From: an uncultured Holophagaceae bacterium
Lineage (GTDB): Bacteria; Acidobacteriota; Holophagae; Holophagales; Holophagaceae
Direction of reading: 5' to 3'
NCBI GenBank assembly: GCA_903876615.1
Contig: CAIRAS010000096.1
Coordinates: forward strand, 1-13,229
DNA: 13,229 nucleotides
Numbering within the stretch: position 1 is the stretch's first letter; the number at the start of each line of letters is the position of its first letter. The notes below the pieces were generated by a model, which worked only from the letters and a program-made list of their open reading frames with translations, did no database searches and was not told where the DNA came from. A program made the position numbers and the translations under genes. Positions 6,884 to 13,229 of this stretch are shown piece by piece.

Positions 6884-7812
6884 TGGCCAAAGGCCGGGGG
6901 AAGCGCACCTCCACCCTGGCGCTGCTCGGCTGGGCTGTGCTGGTGCTGGGCCTGGGGTTGGTCACCGGGCTGGTGCTGGGGCAGCAGGGCTGCGGCCGGC
7001 GCCACCCGCCTGCGCCGCGCGAGGAGCCGAAGCCTGAGCCGAAGAAGAACAACCCGAAAGCCCCGGAGCCGAAGGCCAAGCCCACGGAACCCGTGCGACC
7101 CGCCGAAGCCGTGAAGCCCCCCATTCCGGAACCTGGGCAGGGCCTCCCCCGCCTGGCGCTGGTCATCGACGACCTGGGCTACATCCAGCCGGAGCTGGTG
7201 ACCCGGCTTTGCAGCCTGCCGGTGCCCCTGAGCGTGGCCGTGCTGCCCTACCTGGAATACACGCGGGAGAGCGCCGAGATCGCCCACCGCCTGGGCAAAG
7301 AGGTGATGCTGCACCTGCCCATGGAGCCCCTCGGCTACCCCGGTCCCGGCCACGACCCGGGTCCCAACGCGATCCTCTTCAACCTGGCAGAGCCTGAAGT
7401 CCGCCGGCGCGTGCGCCTGGCCCTGGATGACATCCCGCACCGCAGCGGCGTCAACAACCACATGGGCAGCCGCATCACGCCCGACCGCGAGCGCATGAAG
7501 TGGGTGCTGCAGGAGCTCAAGGCCCGGAAGCTCTTCTTCGTGGACAGCCGCACCGAGAACGACAGCGCCGCCTTCGACGTGGCCCAGGAGCTGGGCATTC
7601 CGGCGGTGCAGCGGCGGGTCTTCCTGGATGACGACAAGGCCTTCCCGGAGATGGAGAAGCAGTGGGAGCGGGCCCTCAAGCTGGCCGAGAAGGACGGCTT
7701 CGTGCTGGTCATCGGCCACATCTATCCGGAGACCGTCGCGGCCCTGGAGAAGCTGGTGCCCCGGGCCAAGGGGCAGGTGCGCTTCGTGACCGCGGGGCAG
7801 CTGGCCCGGTGA
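6883..7812 (+). CDS. Divergent polysaccharide deacetylase family protein (YibQ-like)
   Basis: 309 aa. An N-terminal membrane anchor (about 11-33) is followed by a Pro/Lys/Glu-rich spacer (about 42-86) that could cross the periplasm or cell wall. The domain at 88-308 matches the divergent polysaccharide deacetylase family: ALVIDDLGY (92-100, Asp pair 96-97), [20 protein letters not shown] (His144), GVNNHMGSR (His193), FVDSRT (Asp221), RVFLDDD and GHIYPET (His279). The family has a NodB-like fold; its substrate is not settled, but genomic association with EnvC and CtpA proteins suggests peptidoglycan-related work. The TGATG overlap with the S41-like gene indicates translational coupling. The residues that bind metal in NodB enzymes appear largely retained, so activity is possible. 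Confidence 0.92.
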   Translation: MAKGRGKRTSTLALLGWAVLVLGLGLVTGLVLGQQGCGRRHPPAPREEPKPEPKKNNPKAPEPKAKPTEPVRPAEAVKPPIPEPGQGLPRLALVIDDLGYIQPELVTRLCSLPVPLSVAVLPYLEYTRESAEIAHRLGKEVMLHLPMEPLGYPGPGHDPGPNAILFNLAEPEVRRRVRLALDDIPHRSGVNNHMGSRITPDRERMKWVLQELKARKLFFVDSRTENDSAAFDVAQELGIPAVQRRVFLDDDKAFPEMEKQWERALKLAEKDGFVLVIGHIYPETVAALEKLVPRAKGQVRFVTAGQLAR

Positions 7813-7818
7813 TAGGCT
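7813..7818 (+). promoter_or_regulatory. Putative -10 box of crcB (TAGGCT)
   Basis: TAGGCT begins immediately after the deacetylase stop codon, 28 nt before the crcB ATG. A start near 7825 would leave a leader of about 22 nt containing GAGGAG. It would give crcB-DUF190 a promoter separate from the upstream envelope genes. Confidence 0.4.
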
Positions 7819-7846
7819 GGCCAGCAGTGATGAGGAGCAGCGGTCC

Positions 7847-8233
7847 ATGGGCTTTCTTCCGGTTCTCGCGGTAGGTGTCGGGGCGGCCCTGGGCGCCTGG
7901 CTGCGCTGGGGCCTGGGCCTGCTTCTGAATCCCGTTCTGGCGGAGGTGCCCATGGGCACCCTGGCCGCGAACCTGCTGGGTGGCTACCTGGTGGGCCTGG
8001 CGGTGGCCCTGTTCACCCAGCACCCGGGGCTGGCCCCCGAGGCCCGGCTGTTCATCATCACGGGCTTCCTGGGTGGGCTGACGACCTTCTCGACCTTTTC
8101 CGCCGAAGCGGTGCACCTGATCACCCGGGGAGAGTACGGCTGGGCGGCGGCCCACATGGGATTGCACCTGGCAGGCTCGCTGGCGATGACCATGCTTGGG
8201 TTGTGGACGTTCAAGAGCTTCATCAAGGCCTGA
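7847..8233 (+). CDS. crcB: Fluoride channel CrcB (Fluc)
   Basis: 128 aa, with four predicted transmembrane helices. Fluc proteins form antiparallel dimers in the inner membrane and let fluoride leave the cell. Family landmarks are [12 protein letters not shown] (10-21), [11 protein letters not shown] with the pore asparagine at about residue 42, and [13 protein letters not shown] (73-85), which holds the Na+-site and the phenylalanines (81, 84) lining the fluoride pathway. GAGGAG lies 9 nt before the ATG. No fluoride riboswitch is present, since only 34 bp separate it from the previous gene. A DUF190 gene follows after 19 bp, a frequent partner of crcB. Confidence 0.96.
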   Translation: MGFLPVLAVGVGAALGAWLRWGLGLLLNPVLAEVPMGTLAANLLGGYLVGLAVALFTQHPGLAPEARLFIITGFLGGLTTFSTFSAEAVHLITRGEYGWAAAHMGLHLAGSLAMTMLGLWTFKSFIKA

Positions 8234-8252
8234 GCGTCCGGGGGGTGGCGTC

Positions 8253-8579
8253 ATGAAGGGCACCTACCTGATCTTCTTCATGCAAGAGGACCGCACGAAC
8301 CACGGGATCCTGGCCTACGAGTGGCTCCTCAAGGAGGCACGCCACCTGGGCCTGCGGGGCGGTTCGGCCTTCAAGGCCATCGCGGGCTTCGGCCGTCATG
8401 GCCTCATCCACGCGGACCACTTCATCGAGCTGGCGGGGGACCTGCCGATCGAGGTGGCCTTCATGGTCACCGAGGAAGAAGCCGACCGCCTCATGGCTGC
8501 CGTGGCCGCCGAGGGCCTGGAGATGGTCTACGTGCGGCTGCCCGGGGAGTGCGGGGTGATCGGCGCGCACCAGGCCTAG
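8253..8579 (+). CDS. DUF190 (PII-like) protein
   Basis: 108 aa, cytoplasmic. The family is recognised from KGTYLIFFMQEDR near the N terminus, YEWLLKEARHLGLRGGSAFKAIAGFG in the middle and LPIEVAFMVTEEEADRL towards the C terminus. Known structures of DUF190 proteins resemble PII signalling proteins, and the gene is often adjacent or fused to crcB, suggesting a role linked to the fluoride channel; its exact function is unknown. The ATG at 8253 is preceded by GGGGGGTGG, a reasonable ribosome site. An in-frame start at 8196 would overlap crcB by 38 bp and is less likely. The TAG stop overlaps the stop of the convergent CDF gene in the shared CTAG at 8576-8579. Confidence 0.9.
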   Translation: MKGTYLIFFMQEDRTNHGILAYEWLLKEARHLGLRGGSAFKAIAGFGRHGLIHADHFIELAGDLPIEVAFMVTEEEADRLMAAVAAEGLEMVYVRLPGECGVIGAHQA

Positions 8580-9199
8580 TGTCCGCAGCCGCAGCCACCG
8601 GTGAAGGCCGCGCTGCGGGCGGCGCGGACCATGCCCAGGCCTTCCCGGCCGATGAGCGCCGCCAGGGCCAGGGCCGAGACTGCATCCACCCACCAGAGGG
8701 CGGGGGAGAGCAGAAACAGCAAGCTGCCTGCCAGCAGGACACCGGAGAGCTGGATGCAGGCCAGGCTGCAGGCGGCGTCCGCGGCCAGGGTCGCGCTGTC
8801 CAGGGCCTGGGCCGCGCGCAGCTTCGCCCGCCAGAGGAAGGCCATGAAGGAGAGCGACAGCAGGGCGATGATCAGGCCCGGCAGCGTGGTGGGCGGGTGG
8901 GTCCGGGCGGTCAGCTGCAGCACGGCGCCGCCGGCGATACCCATGGCCAGGGCCAGGAAGAGCCAGCCGATGCGGAGCGTCGCCTGGCGCTCCCGGGCGA
9001 GGTTGCCGTGGTCCAAAAGTTTCCAGAGGACCAGCAGCGCCGAGGCCACCTCGATGAAGCTGTCCGCGCCGAAGCCGAAGAGGGCCACGGAGTCGTCGGC
9101 CCAGCCGAAGGCCATGGAGACCACGCCCTCCAGCAGGTTGTAGGCGATGGTCAGGCCAGCCAGCCAGAGGGCGCGACGGCGCCAGTCCACGGCCTTCAT
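8576..9199 (-). CDS. CDF/TMEM163-like cation transporter, membrane domain only
   Basis: 207 aa, with five to six predicted transmembrane helices. The segment SVALFGFGADSFIEVASALLVLW is typical of a short cation-diffusion-facilitator subgroup. D46 and E50 stand where YiiP has its TM2 metal ligands. D141, with C144/C148, lies in the later helix that carries the second ligand pair, in a DAACSLAC context rather than the usual HxxxD. The C-terminal cytoplasmic dimerisation domain of classical CDF proteins is missing. The protein ends in GGCGCGH, a possible metal-binding tail. Substrate metal is unknown; zinc or another divalent ion is a guess. Its ATG overlaps the stop of the upstream HATPase gene (ATGA, 9196-9199), so the two are probably translated together. 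Confidence 0.82.
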   Translation of the reverse strand: MKAVDWRRRALWLAGLTIAYNLLEGVVSMAFGWADDSVALFGFGADSFIEVASALLVLWKLLDHGNLARERQATLRIGWLFLALAMGIAGGAVLQLTARTHPPTTLPGLIIALLSLSFMAFLWRAKLRAAQALDSATLAADAACSLACIQLSGVLLAGSLLFLLSPALWWVDAVSALALAALIGREGLGMVRAARSAAFTGGCGCGH

Positions 9200-9636
9200 G
9201 CCTGGGCTTCGCGGACCTTCCGGGCCTTCACCAGCACCAGGGTGGAGCCTGTGGGGGTGCGCTCCATGAAGACCTCGTCCATGACCTGACGCATGAAGAA
9301 CACGCCCCGGCCGCCGGGCTTGAGCAGGTTCTCGGGCAGGTTGGGATTGGGAAGGGCGTCCAGGTCCACGCCGGGACCCTTGTCTTCGATGCGGATCTCG
9401 AAGCGGTCCGCCCGGGGCGTGAAGGTCACCTTGAGGGGCTTGTCCTTGTCCAGCTTGTTGCCATGGCGCATGGCGTTGGCGATGCCTTCCTGGATGGCCA
9501 GCCAGAGGCGCTCACCGTCCTCCTGGGTGAAGCTCAGGTGCTTGAGGAACTCCGCGCCCACCACCTGGATCAGGTCGATGAACCGCAGATCCGTATTGCA
9601 GGTGAGGACGACGGGCAGCAGCGCGGGATGGGCCAT
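9196..9636 (-). CDS. RsbW-like ATP-binding protein (HATPase, anti-sigma factor type)
   Basis: 146 aa, the size of single-domain GHKL kinases such as RsbW/SpoIIAB. The N box is AIQEGIANAMRHGNK (E50, N54, H58, G59). The G1 box is EDKGPG (84-89) and the G2 region is GGRGVFFMRQVMDEV from 108. The closing strand is GSTLVLVK. Proteins of this class bind a sigma factor or phosphorylate an STAS anti-anti-sigma partner; others act in different switches, so the target is unknown. No sigma or STAS gene is in the window. The start is set at 9636, where the product begins like family members. The frame is open to 9759, but the extra 41 residues look like promoter DNA. TATTGT lies 5 nt before this ATG. The gene leads a two-gene unit with the CDF gene and is divergent from the NO reductase. 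Confidence 0.85.
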   Translation of the reverse strand: MAHPALLPVVLTCNTDLRFIDLIQVVGAEFLKHLSFTQEDGERLWLAIQEGIANAMRHGNKLDKDKPLKVTFTPRADRFEIRIEDKGPGVDLDALPNPNLPENLLKPGGRGVFFMRQVMDEVFMERTPTGSTLVLVKARKVREAQA

Positions 9637-9641
9637 GGACG

Positions 9642-9647
9642 ACAATA
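9642..9647 (-). promoter_or_regulatory. Putative -10 box of the HATPase gene (TATTGT), leaderless
   Basis: Minus-strand TATTGT ends 5 nt before the ATG at 9636, with no Shine-Dalgarno sequence in between. A TTGGTT lies 19 bp further upstream, a weak -35 candidate. Confidence 0.4.
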
Positions 9648-9776
9648 CCCTTTCACAGACCAGAAGAACCAAGCCCAAGGTACTTGGAATCCAGCCACGG
9701 GAGCCAGTGGTTTTGCCGAAGAGGCCCCCGGGGAGGGCCGGGCGGGTGCCCTGGATCACAATTAAGAATAGTTGGT

Positions 9777-9796
9777 CCTAAATATGGAGAATTAGG
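9777..9796. promoter_or_regulatory. Candidate operator: CCTAA-N10-TTAGG inverted repeat
   Basis: The 204-bp divergent region between the HATPase gene and the NO reductase holds an AT-rich island at about 9760-9805. Within it CCTAA (9777-9781) and TTAGG (9792-9796) form a perfect 5-bp inverted repeat with half-site centres 15 bp apart, 45-64 bp upstream of the NO reductase ATG. A looser GGATCA (9753-9758)/TGGTCC (9773-9778) pair overlaps it. The motif is not the FNR/DNR, NsrR or NorR consensus as I know them. It could bind a dimeric regulator responding to NO; this is inference from position only. Confidence 0.3.
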
Positions 9797-9830
9797 GGAT
9801 ACTCCTCTCTGGCGTCGGTTGCGCCGGTTC

Positions 9831-9835
9831 GGAGG
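9831..9835 (+). promoter_or_regulatory. Shine-Dalgarno site of the NO reductase gene
   Basis: GGAGG, 5 nt before the ATG at 9841. It fixes the start and shows that this gene, unlike recG and ddl, has an ordinary led transcript. Confidence 0.75.
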
Positions 9836-9840
9836 AAGTC

Positions 9841-12072
9841 ATGAAAGCAAGGTGGTGGCTGGTTCTGCTGGTGCTGCTGGCAGGTTTCGGGGTGCTGGGA
9901 CTGGGGGGGCGGCAGATCGCCCAGAATGCTCCGCCCATCCCGCAGCGGGTGGTGGCTGAGGACGGCACCCTCCTGGTGGGACCCGGTCAGATCCTCGCGG
10001 GCCAGGTGAGCTACCTGGGCCACGGCGGGCAACACATCGGCTCCATCCTTGGTCACGGCTCCTACCTGGCGCCGGACTGGACGGCCAAGGCCCTGCACCA
10101 GTGGGCGGTGGGCACCCTGGCCGGCGTGACCGCCCGGGGCGTTTCCCCGGCGGAAGCCAGGGCCCAGACCGTGGCTTTATTTCAGAATAATAAGTATGAA
10201 ATAGCCACCGACACCCTGAAGCTGGATGCGGCCCAAGCCCAGGCCTACCTCCAGACCCGCGCGGAGCTGGCCCGCATCGCCGTGGAGGGCGACAAGGAAG
10301 CCGCCATCCCCGCCCGCTGGATTCCCACCCAGGCCGAGGGCGAGCGGGTGGCCGACTTCTGGCTGTGGACCGCCTGGACCGCCGCGGCGCGCCGGCCCGG
10401 CTCCGAGGCCAGCTACACCCAGAACTGGCCCCATGAGCCCCTGGTGGGCAACACCATCACGCCCATCAGCCACCTCTGGAGCATCCTCTCCATCATCCTG
10501 CTGATCCTGGGCGTGGGCCTCATGGTCTGGCACCACGCCAGCCAGCCTGCCGAGGACTTCCCCGCACCCCAGGCGATCCCCGCGGCACCCGCCACCCCCA
10601 GCCAGCGCTGGTCGGCCCTCTACTTCGCGGTGGCCATGGCCCTGTTCCTGGTGCAGATCGGCATGGGTGTCCTGACCGCCCATGACGCCGTGGAAGGCAA
10701 CGCGCTCTACGGCGTGGACCTGTCCCGCATCCTGCCCTACGCGGCCTCCCGCACCTGGCACCTGCAGCTGGCCGTCTTCTGGATCGCCACCTGCTGGCTG
10801 GCCACGGGCCTCTACCTGGGCCCCAAGCTCAGCGCCAAGGAGCCCAAGGGCCAGTGGATCGGCGTGGCCGGCCTGCTGGTGGCCCTCGTGGTCGTTGTCG
10901 TCGGGGCCCTCACGGGCGCCCACCAGGCCATCCTGGGCAAGCTGTCGGGATCGTTCATGCTGGGCCATCAGGGCTATGAATACGTGGAGCTGGGCCGCCT
11001 CTGGCAGATCCTGCTCACCGTGGGCATGATCGGCTGGCTGGTGATGGTGGTGCGGGCCCTGCTGCCCGCCCTGCGCGGCGAGAAGGGCCGCGTGGGTCTG
11101 CTCAAGCTCTTCGTTCTGTCCGCCGTCGCGATCCCGCTCTTCTACTCCGCGGGCTTCATGTACACCCGTGAGACCCACATCGCCATGGCCGAATACTGGC
11201 GCTGGTGGGTGGTCCACCTCTGGGTGGAGGGCTTCTTCGAGGTCTTCGCCACCGTGGCCATCGCGCTGCTCACCACCCGCATGGGCCTGCTCCGCGAGAG
11301 CACTGCTCTGCGCGCCGTGAGCCTCTCCGTGGGCCTCTTCCTCGGCAGCGGCATCATCGGCACCTTCCACCACCTCTACTACACGGGCTCCCCGGCCTCC
11401 ATCGCGGCCCTGGGCTCCGTGTTCAGCGCCCTGGAGATCGTGCCTCTCACCATCGTGGGCTTCGAGATCGCGCAGAGCCTCAAGGCCGGCCGGGCCCTGG
11501 GCAGCGGCTACGAGTGGCCCTTCAAGTTCTTCGCCGCCGTCTGCTTCTGGAACCTGCTGGGCGCCGGCGTCTTCGGCATGCTCATCAACCCGCCTTCGAT
11601 CCTCTACTTCAGCCAGGGCCTCAACACCACGCCCATCCACAGCCACGCCGCGCTCTTCGGGGTCTACGGCTTCCTGGCCATCTCGCTCATGCTGTTCGCC
11701 CTGCGCGGCATGACCCCGGACAAGGCCTGGGACGAGAAGTGGCTGCGCTACGGCTTCTGGGGCCTGAACCTGGGCCTGGTCCTCATGCTGGTCTTCTCTC
11801 TGATTCCCAGCGGCCTCTACCAGTTCGTGCAGAGCCTCGAGCACGGCACCTGGTATGCCCGCAGCGCGGCCGTGGTGCAGAGCCCCCTCATGCGCACCTT
11901 CACCTGGCTGCGCATGCCCGGCGACGTCCTCTTCGGCCTCGGCGCCCTCGCCGTGATCACCTTCACCTTCAAGGCCGTCATCGGCGCCTGGGGCTGGAAG
12001 ACCGCCGAAGCGACCGCACCTGCCAAGCCTGCAGCCGAAGGCGAACCTGCCTTCGCGCTTCATCAGGACTGA
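9841..12072 (+). CDS. norZ: Quinol-dependent nitric oxide reductase (qNOR)
   Basis: 743 aa, full length for qNOR. It reduces two NO to N2O in the inner membrane using quinol electrons; no CxxCH is present, which excludes a cytochrome c-linked NorC type. A first helix (about 5-22) is followed by an extracytoplasmic domain (about 25-215) with GHGSYLAPDWTA and NWPHEPLVGN, both qNOR hallmarks, then an A/P-rich linker and the NorB-like bundle of about a dozen helices. Expected ligands are present: H307 (low-spin haem b), H459 with E463 in HLWVEGFFE, H510/H511 in TFHHLYYTG (non-haem iron), and H600/H602 in HSHAALFGVYG (haem b3 and b). It could serve NO detoxification or denitrification; no other denitrification gene is in the window, so detoxification is favoured. 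norZ is used for single-subunit qNOR; norB is also common. Confidence 0.95.
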   Translation: MKARWWLVLLVLLAGFGVLGLGGRQIAQNAPPIPQRVVAEDGTLLVGPGQILAGQVSYLGHGGQHIGSILGHGSYLAPDWTAKALHQWAVGTLAGVTARGVSPAEARAQTVALFQNNKYEIATDTLKLDAAQAQAYLQTRAELARIAVEGDKEAAIPARWIPTQAEGERVADFWLWTAWTAAARRPGSEASYTQNWPHEPLVGNTITPISHLWSILSIILLILGVGLMVWHHASQPAEDFPAPQAIPAAPATPSQRWSALYFAVAMALFLVQIGMGVLTAHDAVEGNALYGVDLSRILPYAASRTWHLQLAVFWIATCWLATGLYLGPKLSAKEPKGQWIGVAGLLVALVVVVVGALTGAHQAILGKLSGSFMLGHQGYEYVELGRLWQILLTVGMIGWLVMVVRALLPALRGEKGRVGLLKLFVLSAVAIPLFYSAGFMYTRETHIAMAEYWRWWVVHLWVEGFFEVFATVAIALLTTRMGLLRESTALRAVSLSVGLFLGSGIIGTFHHLYYTGSPASIAALGSVFSALEIVPLTIVGFEIAQSLKAGRALGSGYEWPFKFFAAVCFWNLLGAGVFGMLINPPSILYFSQGLNTTPIHSHAALFGVYGFLAISLMLFALRGMTPDKAWDEKWLRYGFWGLNLGLVLMLVFSLIPSGLYQFVQSLEHGTWYARSAAVVQSPLMRTFTWLRMPGDVLFGLGALAVITFTFKAVIGAWGWKTAEATAPAKPAAEGEPAFALHQD

Positions 12073-12085
12073 TAAAGGGAATTGC

Positions 12086-12158
12086 CACCAAGGCACCAAG
12101 GCACCAAGAACTGCAAGGGCTTCTGCTCTGCTTTTCTTGGTGCCTTGGTGCCTTGGTG
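12086..12158. repeat. Hairpin element made of 8-bp tandem units (CACCAAGG)
   Basis: The left arm (12086-12110) is three head-to-tail copies, CACCAAGG, CACCAAGG and CACCAAGA, plus A. The right arm (12134-12158) is its exact reverse complement, giving a 25-bp perfect stem with a 23-nt loop (12111-12133). A fourth degenerate unit (TCTTGCTG) follows the right arm, and AATT/GGAATT flank both sides. It fills the gap between the convergent NO reductase and PEP carboxylase genes, starting 14 bp after the first stop and ending 28 bp from the second. Neither side has a U-run, so it is not a textbook terminator, though such a stem could stop RNA polymerase or protect mRNA ends in both directions. From memory, ACCAAGGC-type repeats recur in intergenic DNA of many bacteria; not checked here. 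Confidence 0.85.
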
Positions 12159-12186
12159 TCTTGCTGGCGGAATTGTTCTTTCCGCC

Positions 12187-13229
12187 TCACCCGCTGTTGC
12201 GCAGTCCCGCGGCGAGGCCGTTGATGGACAGGAGGATGCCGCGCTCGGTGCGGCCGTCGAGGTCGCCGGCGCGGTAGCGGCTCAGCAGCTCCACCTGGAG
12301 ATGGTTCAGCGGGTCCAGGTAGGGGAAGCGGTGCTGGATGGAGCGCCGCAGGGTGGGGTTGTCCTCCAGCAGCTCTGCCTGGCCGGTGATGGTGCGCAGG
12401 GCCTCGAGGGTGGCCGCGCACTCCTGCTCGATGCGCCCGAAGATGCGGGTCCGCAGGGCCGCGTCGCCCACCAGGTCCGCGTAGCGGCTGGCGATGGCCA
12501 GGTCCACCTTGGCCAACACCATGTCCAGGTTGGAGAGGAGGCTGCGGAAGGGGGGCCAGTGGGCGTACATCTCCCGCAGCAGCGCCAGCCCCACCTCGCC
12601 CCGCGCCGCGCGGAAGGTCTGCACCGCCGAACCGAAGCCGTACCAGCCCGGCAGCATGAGGCGGCACTGGCCCCAGCTGAAGACCCAGGGGATGGCCCGC
12701 AGGTCCGTGATGGCCCGGCCGCCCTTGCGGCTGGCGGGCCGCGAGCCGATGTTCAGGCGGGCGATCTCGGAGATGGGCGTGGACTCCCAGAAGTAGCGCT
12801 CGAAGCCTTCAGTCTCATAGACCAGGTTGCGGTAGGCCGCGCAGGCTTCCGCGGACAGGAGGTCCATGGCTGCGGAGAAACGCGGGTCCTCGCCATCGCC
12901 GGGGCCCTGGGGCAGGCTGGCCTCCAGGGTGGCGGCCACCAGCACCTCCAGGTTGCGGCGGCCCACGGCGGGGTGGCCGTATTTGGCGGCGATGACCTCG
13001 CCCTGCTCTGTGAGGCGGATCTGGCCGTTCACCGCGCCCGCGGGCTGGGCCAGGATGGCCTCGTAGGCCGGGCCGCCGCCGCGGCCCACGGAGCCGCCGC
13101 GGCCGTGGAAGAGGCGCAGCCGCACGCCGTGGCGCCGGGCCACGGCCACCAGGTCCTGCTCGGCCTTGTAGAGCTCCCAGCGGGAGGTGACAAAGCCGCC
13201 GTCCTTGTTGCTGTCCGAGTAGCCCAGCA
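12187..13229 (-). CDS. ppc: Phosphoenolpyruvate carboxylase, C-terminal part
   Basis: Partial: the frame is open through the right edge, and about 346 C-terminal residues of a normally 850-950-residue protein are visible. The enzyme carboxylates phosphoenolpyruvate with bicarbonate to oxaloacetate, refilling the TCA cycle. Conserved blocks in order are [11 protein letters not shown] at the edge (family MxGYSDSxKDxG), [15 protein letters not shown] (the glycine-rich catalytic loop), [31 protein letters not shown] and the C-terminal [14 protein letters not shown], which ends with the family's invariant RNxG. All are intact, so the protein is probably active. It converges on the NO reductase gene with 114 bp between stops, most of it the hairpin repeat. 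Confidence 0.97.
   Translation of the reverse strand, partial: LGYSDSNKDGGFVTSRWELYKAEQDLVAVARRHGVRLRLFHGRGGSVGRGGGPAYEAILAQPAGAVNGQIRLTEQGEVIAAKYGHPAVGRRNLEVLVAATLEASLPQGPGDGEDPRFSAAMDLLSAEACAAYRNLVYETEGFERYFWESTPISEIARLNIGSRPASRKGGRAITDLRAIPWVFSWGQCRLMLPGWYGFGSAVQTFRAARGEVGLALLREMYAHWPPFRSLLSNLDMVLAKVDLAIASRYADLVGDAALRTRIFGRIEQECAATLEALRTITGQAELLEDNPTLRRSIQHRFPYLDPLNHLQVELLSRYRAGDLDGRTERGILLSINGLAAGLRNSG

Noticed and set aside
7813..7846. Fluoride riboswitch upstream of crcB
   Set aside because: The gap is only 34 bp and lacks the conserved aptamer pattern; upstream sequence is coding for the deacetylase.
9810..9822. Sigma54-like promoter (TGGCG...TTGC) before the NO reductase
   Set aside because: The GG and GC elements are 10 bp apart, start to start, instead of the required 12, and they lie too close to the Shine-Dalgarno and start codon.
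10177..12099. 640-residue open frame antisense to the NO reductase
   Set aside because: It lies wholly over a well-supported gene. Its composition (very rich in Gln, His, Gly, Glu) is what the antisense of GC-rich coding DNA gives, and it has no recognisable domain. The same applies to the 601-residue antisense frame at 1476-3281 and the 484-residue frame at 1601-3055 over recG.
12086..12158. CRISPR array or rho-independent terminator
   Set aside because: There are no spacers between units and the units are only 8 bp, so it is not CRISPR. Neither side has a U-run after the stem, so a classical intrinsic terminator is not supported, although a terminator-like role is possible.

Overview
The window comes from a GC-rich bacterium whose coding regions have strongly G/C-biased third codon positions. 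A quinol-type nitric oxide reductase, an S41-like/divergent polysaccharide deacetylase pair, a flagellar rod-like protein and a PEP carboxylase together suggest a Gram-negative, possibly Acidobacteriota of the Holophagae type (Geothrix/Holophaga-like). That placement is inferred from protein style only. No rRNA, tRNA, CRISPR array, transposase or integrase was found. Coding density is very high and no gene-free stretch exceeds about 205 bases.

Layout. (1) 2-637, +: C-terminal half of a PLP-dependent trans-sulfuration enzyme. (2) 688-1329, -: a small predicted secreted protein of unknown function, with an AT-rich promoter of its own. (3) 1488-3572, +: recG, ending 24 bp from the convergent coaD (3597-4076, -, GTG start). 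(4) Divergent from coaD, ddl (4177-5274, +), then a minimal FlgC-like rod/hook protein (5300-5617, +). (5) 5663-6883 and 6883-7812, +: an S41/CtpA-like PDZ protein that appears to have lost its catalytic Ser and Lys, overlapping by one base a divergent polysaccharide deacetylase (YibQ family). (6) 7847-8579, +: crcB fluoride channel and a DUF190 protein. (7) 8576-9636, -: a two-gene unit with an ATGA overlap, made of an RsbW-like HATPase and a CDF/TMEM163-like membrane protein. (8) 9841-12072, +: quinol-dependent NO reductase, divergent from unit 7 across an AT-rich 204-bp region. (9) 12187-13229, -: C-terminal part of PEP carboxylase. An almost perfect hairpin built from 8-bp tandem units lies between the NO reductase and PEP carboxylase genes.

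How the genes work together. Most are housekeeping: CoA synthesis, peptidoglycan precursor synthesis, DNA repair, anaplerosis and envelope maintenance. Stress and detoxification functions are fluoride export, NO reduction and possibly metal transport. The most unusual points are the recurring TANNNT (often TAGGCT) -10-like boxes, four of them only 5-6 nt before an ATG, implying leaderless mRNAs; the apparent pseudoprotease; the stand-alone mini rod protein; the kinase-like/CDF operon facing the NO reductase; and two short-unit tandem-repeat elements in intergenic DNA. I found no clearly new multi-gene defence or mobile system.
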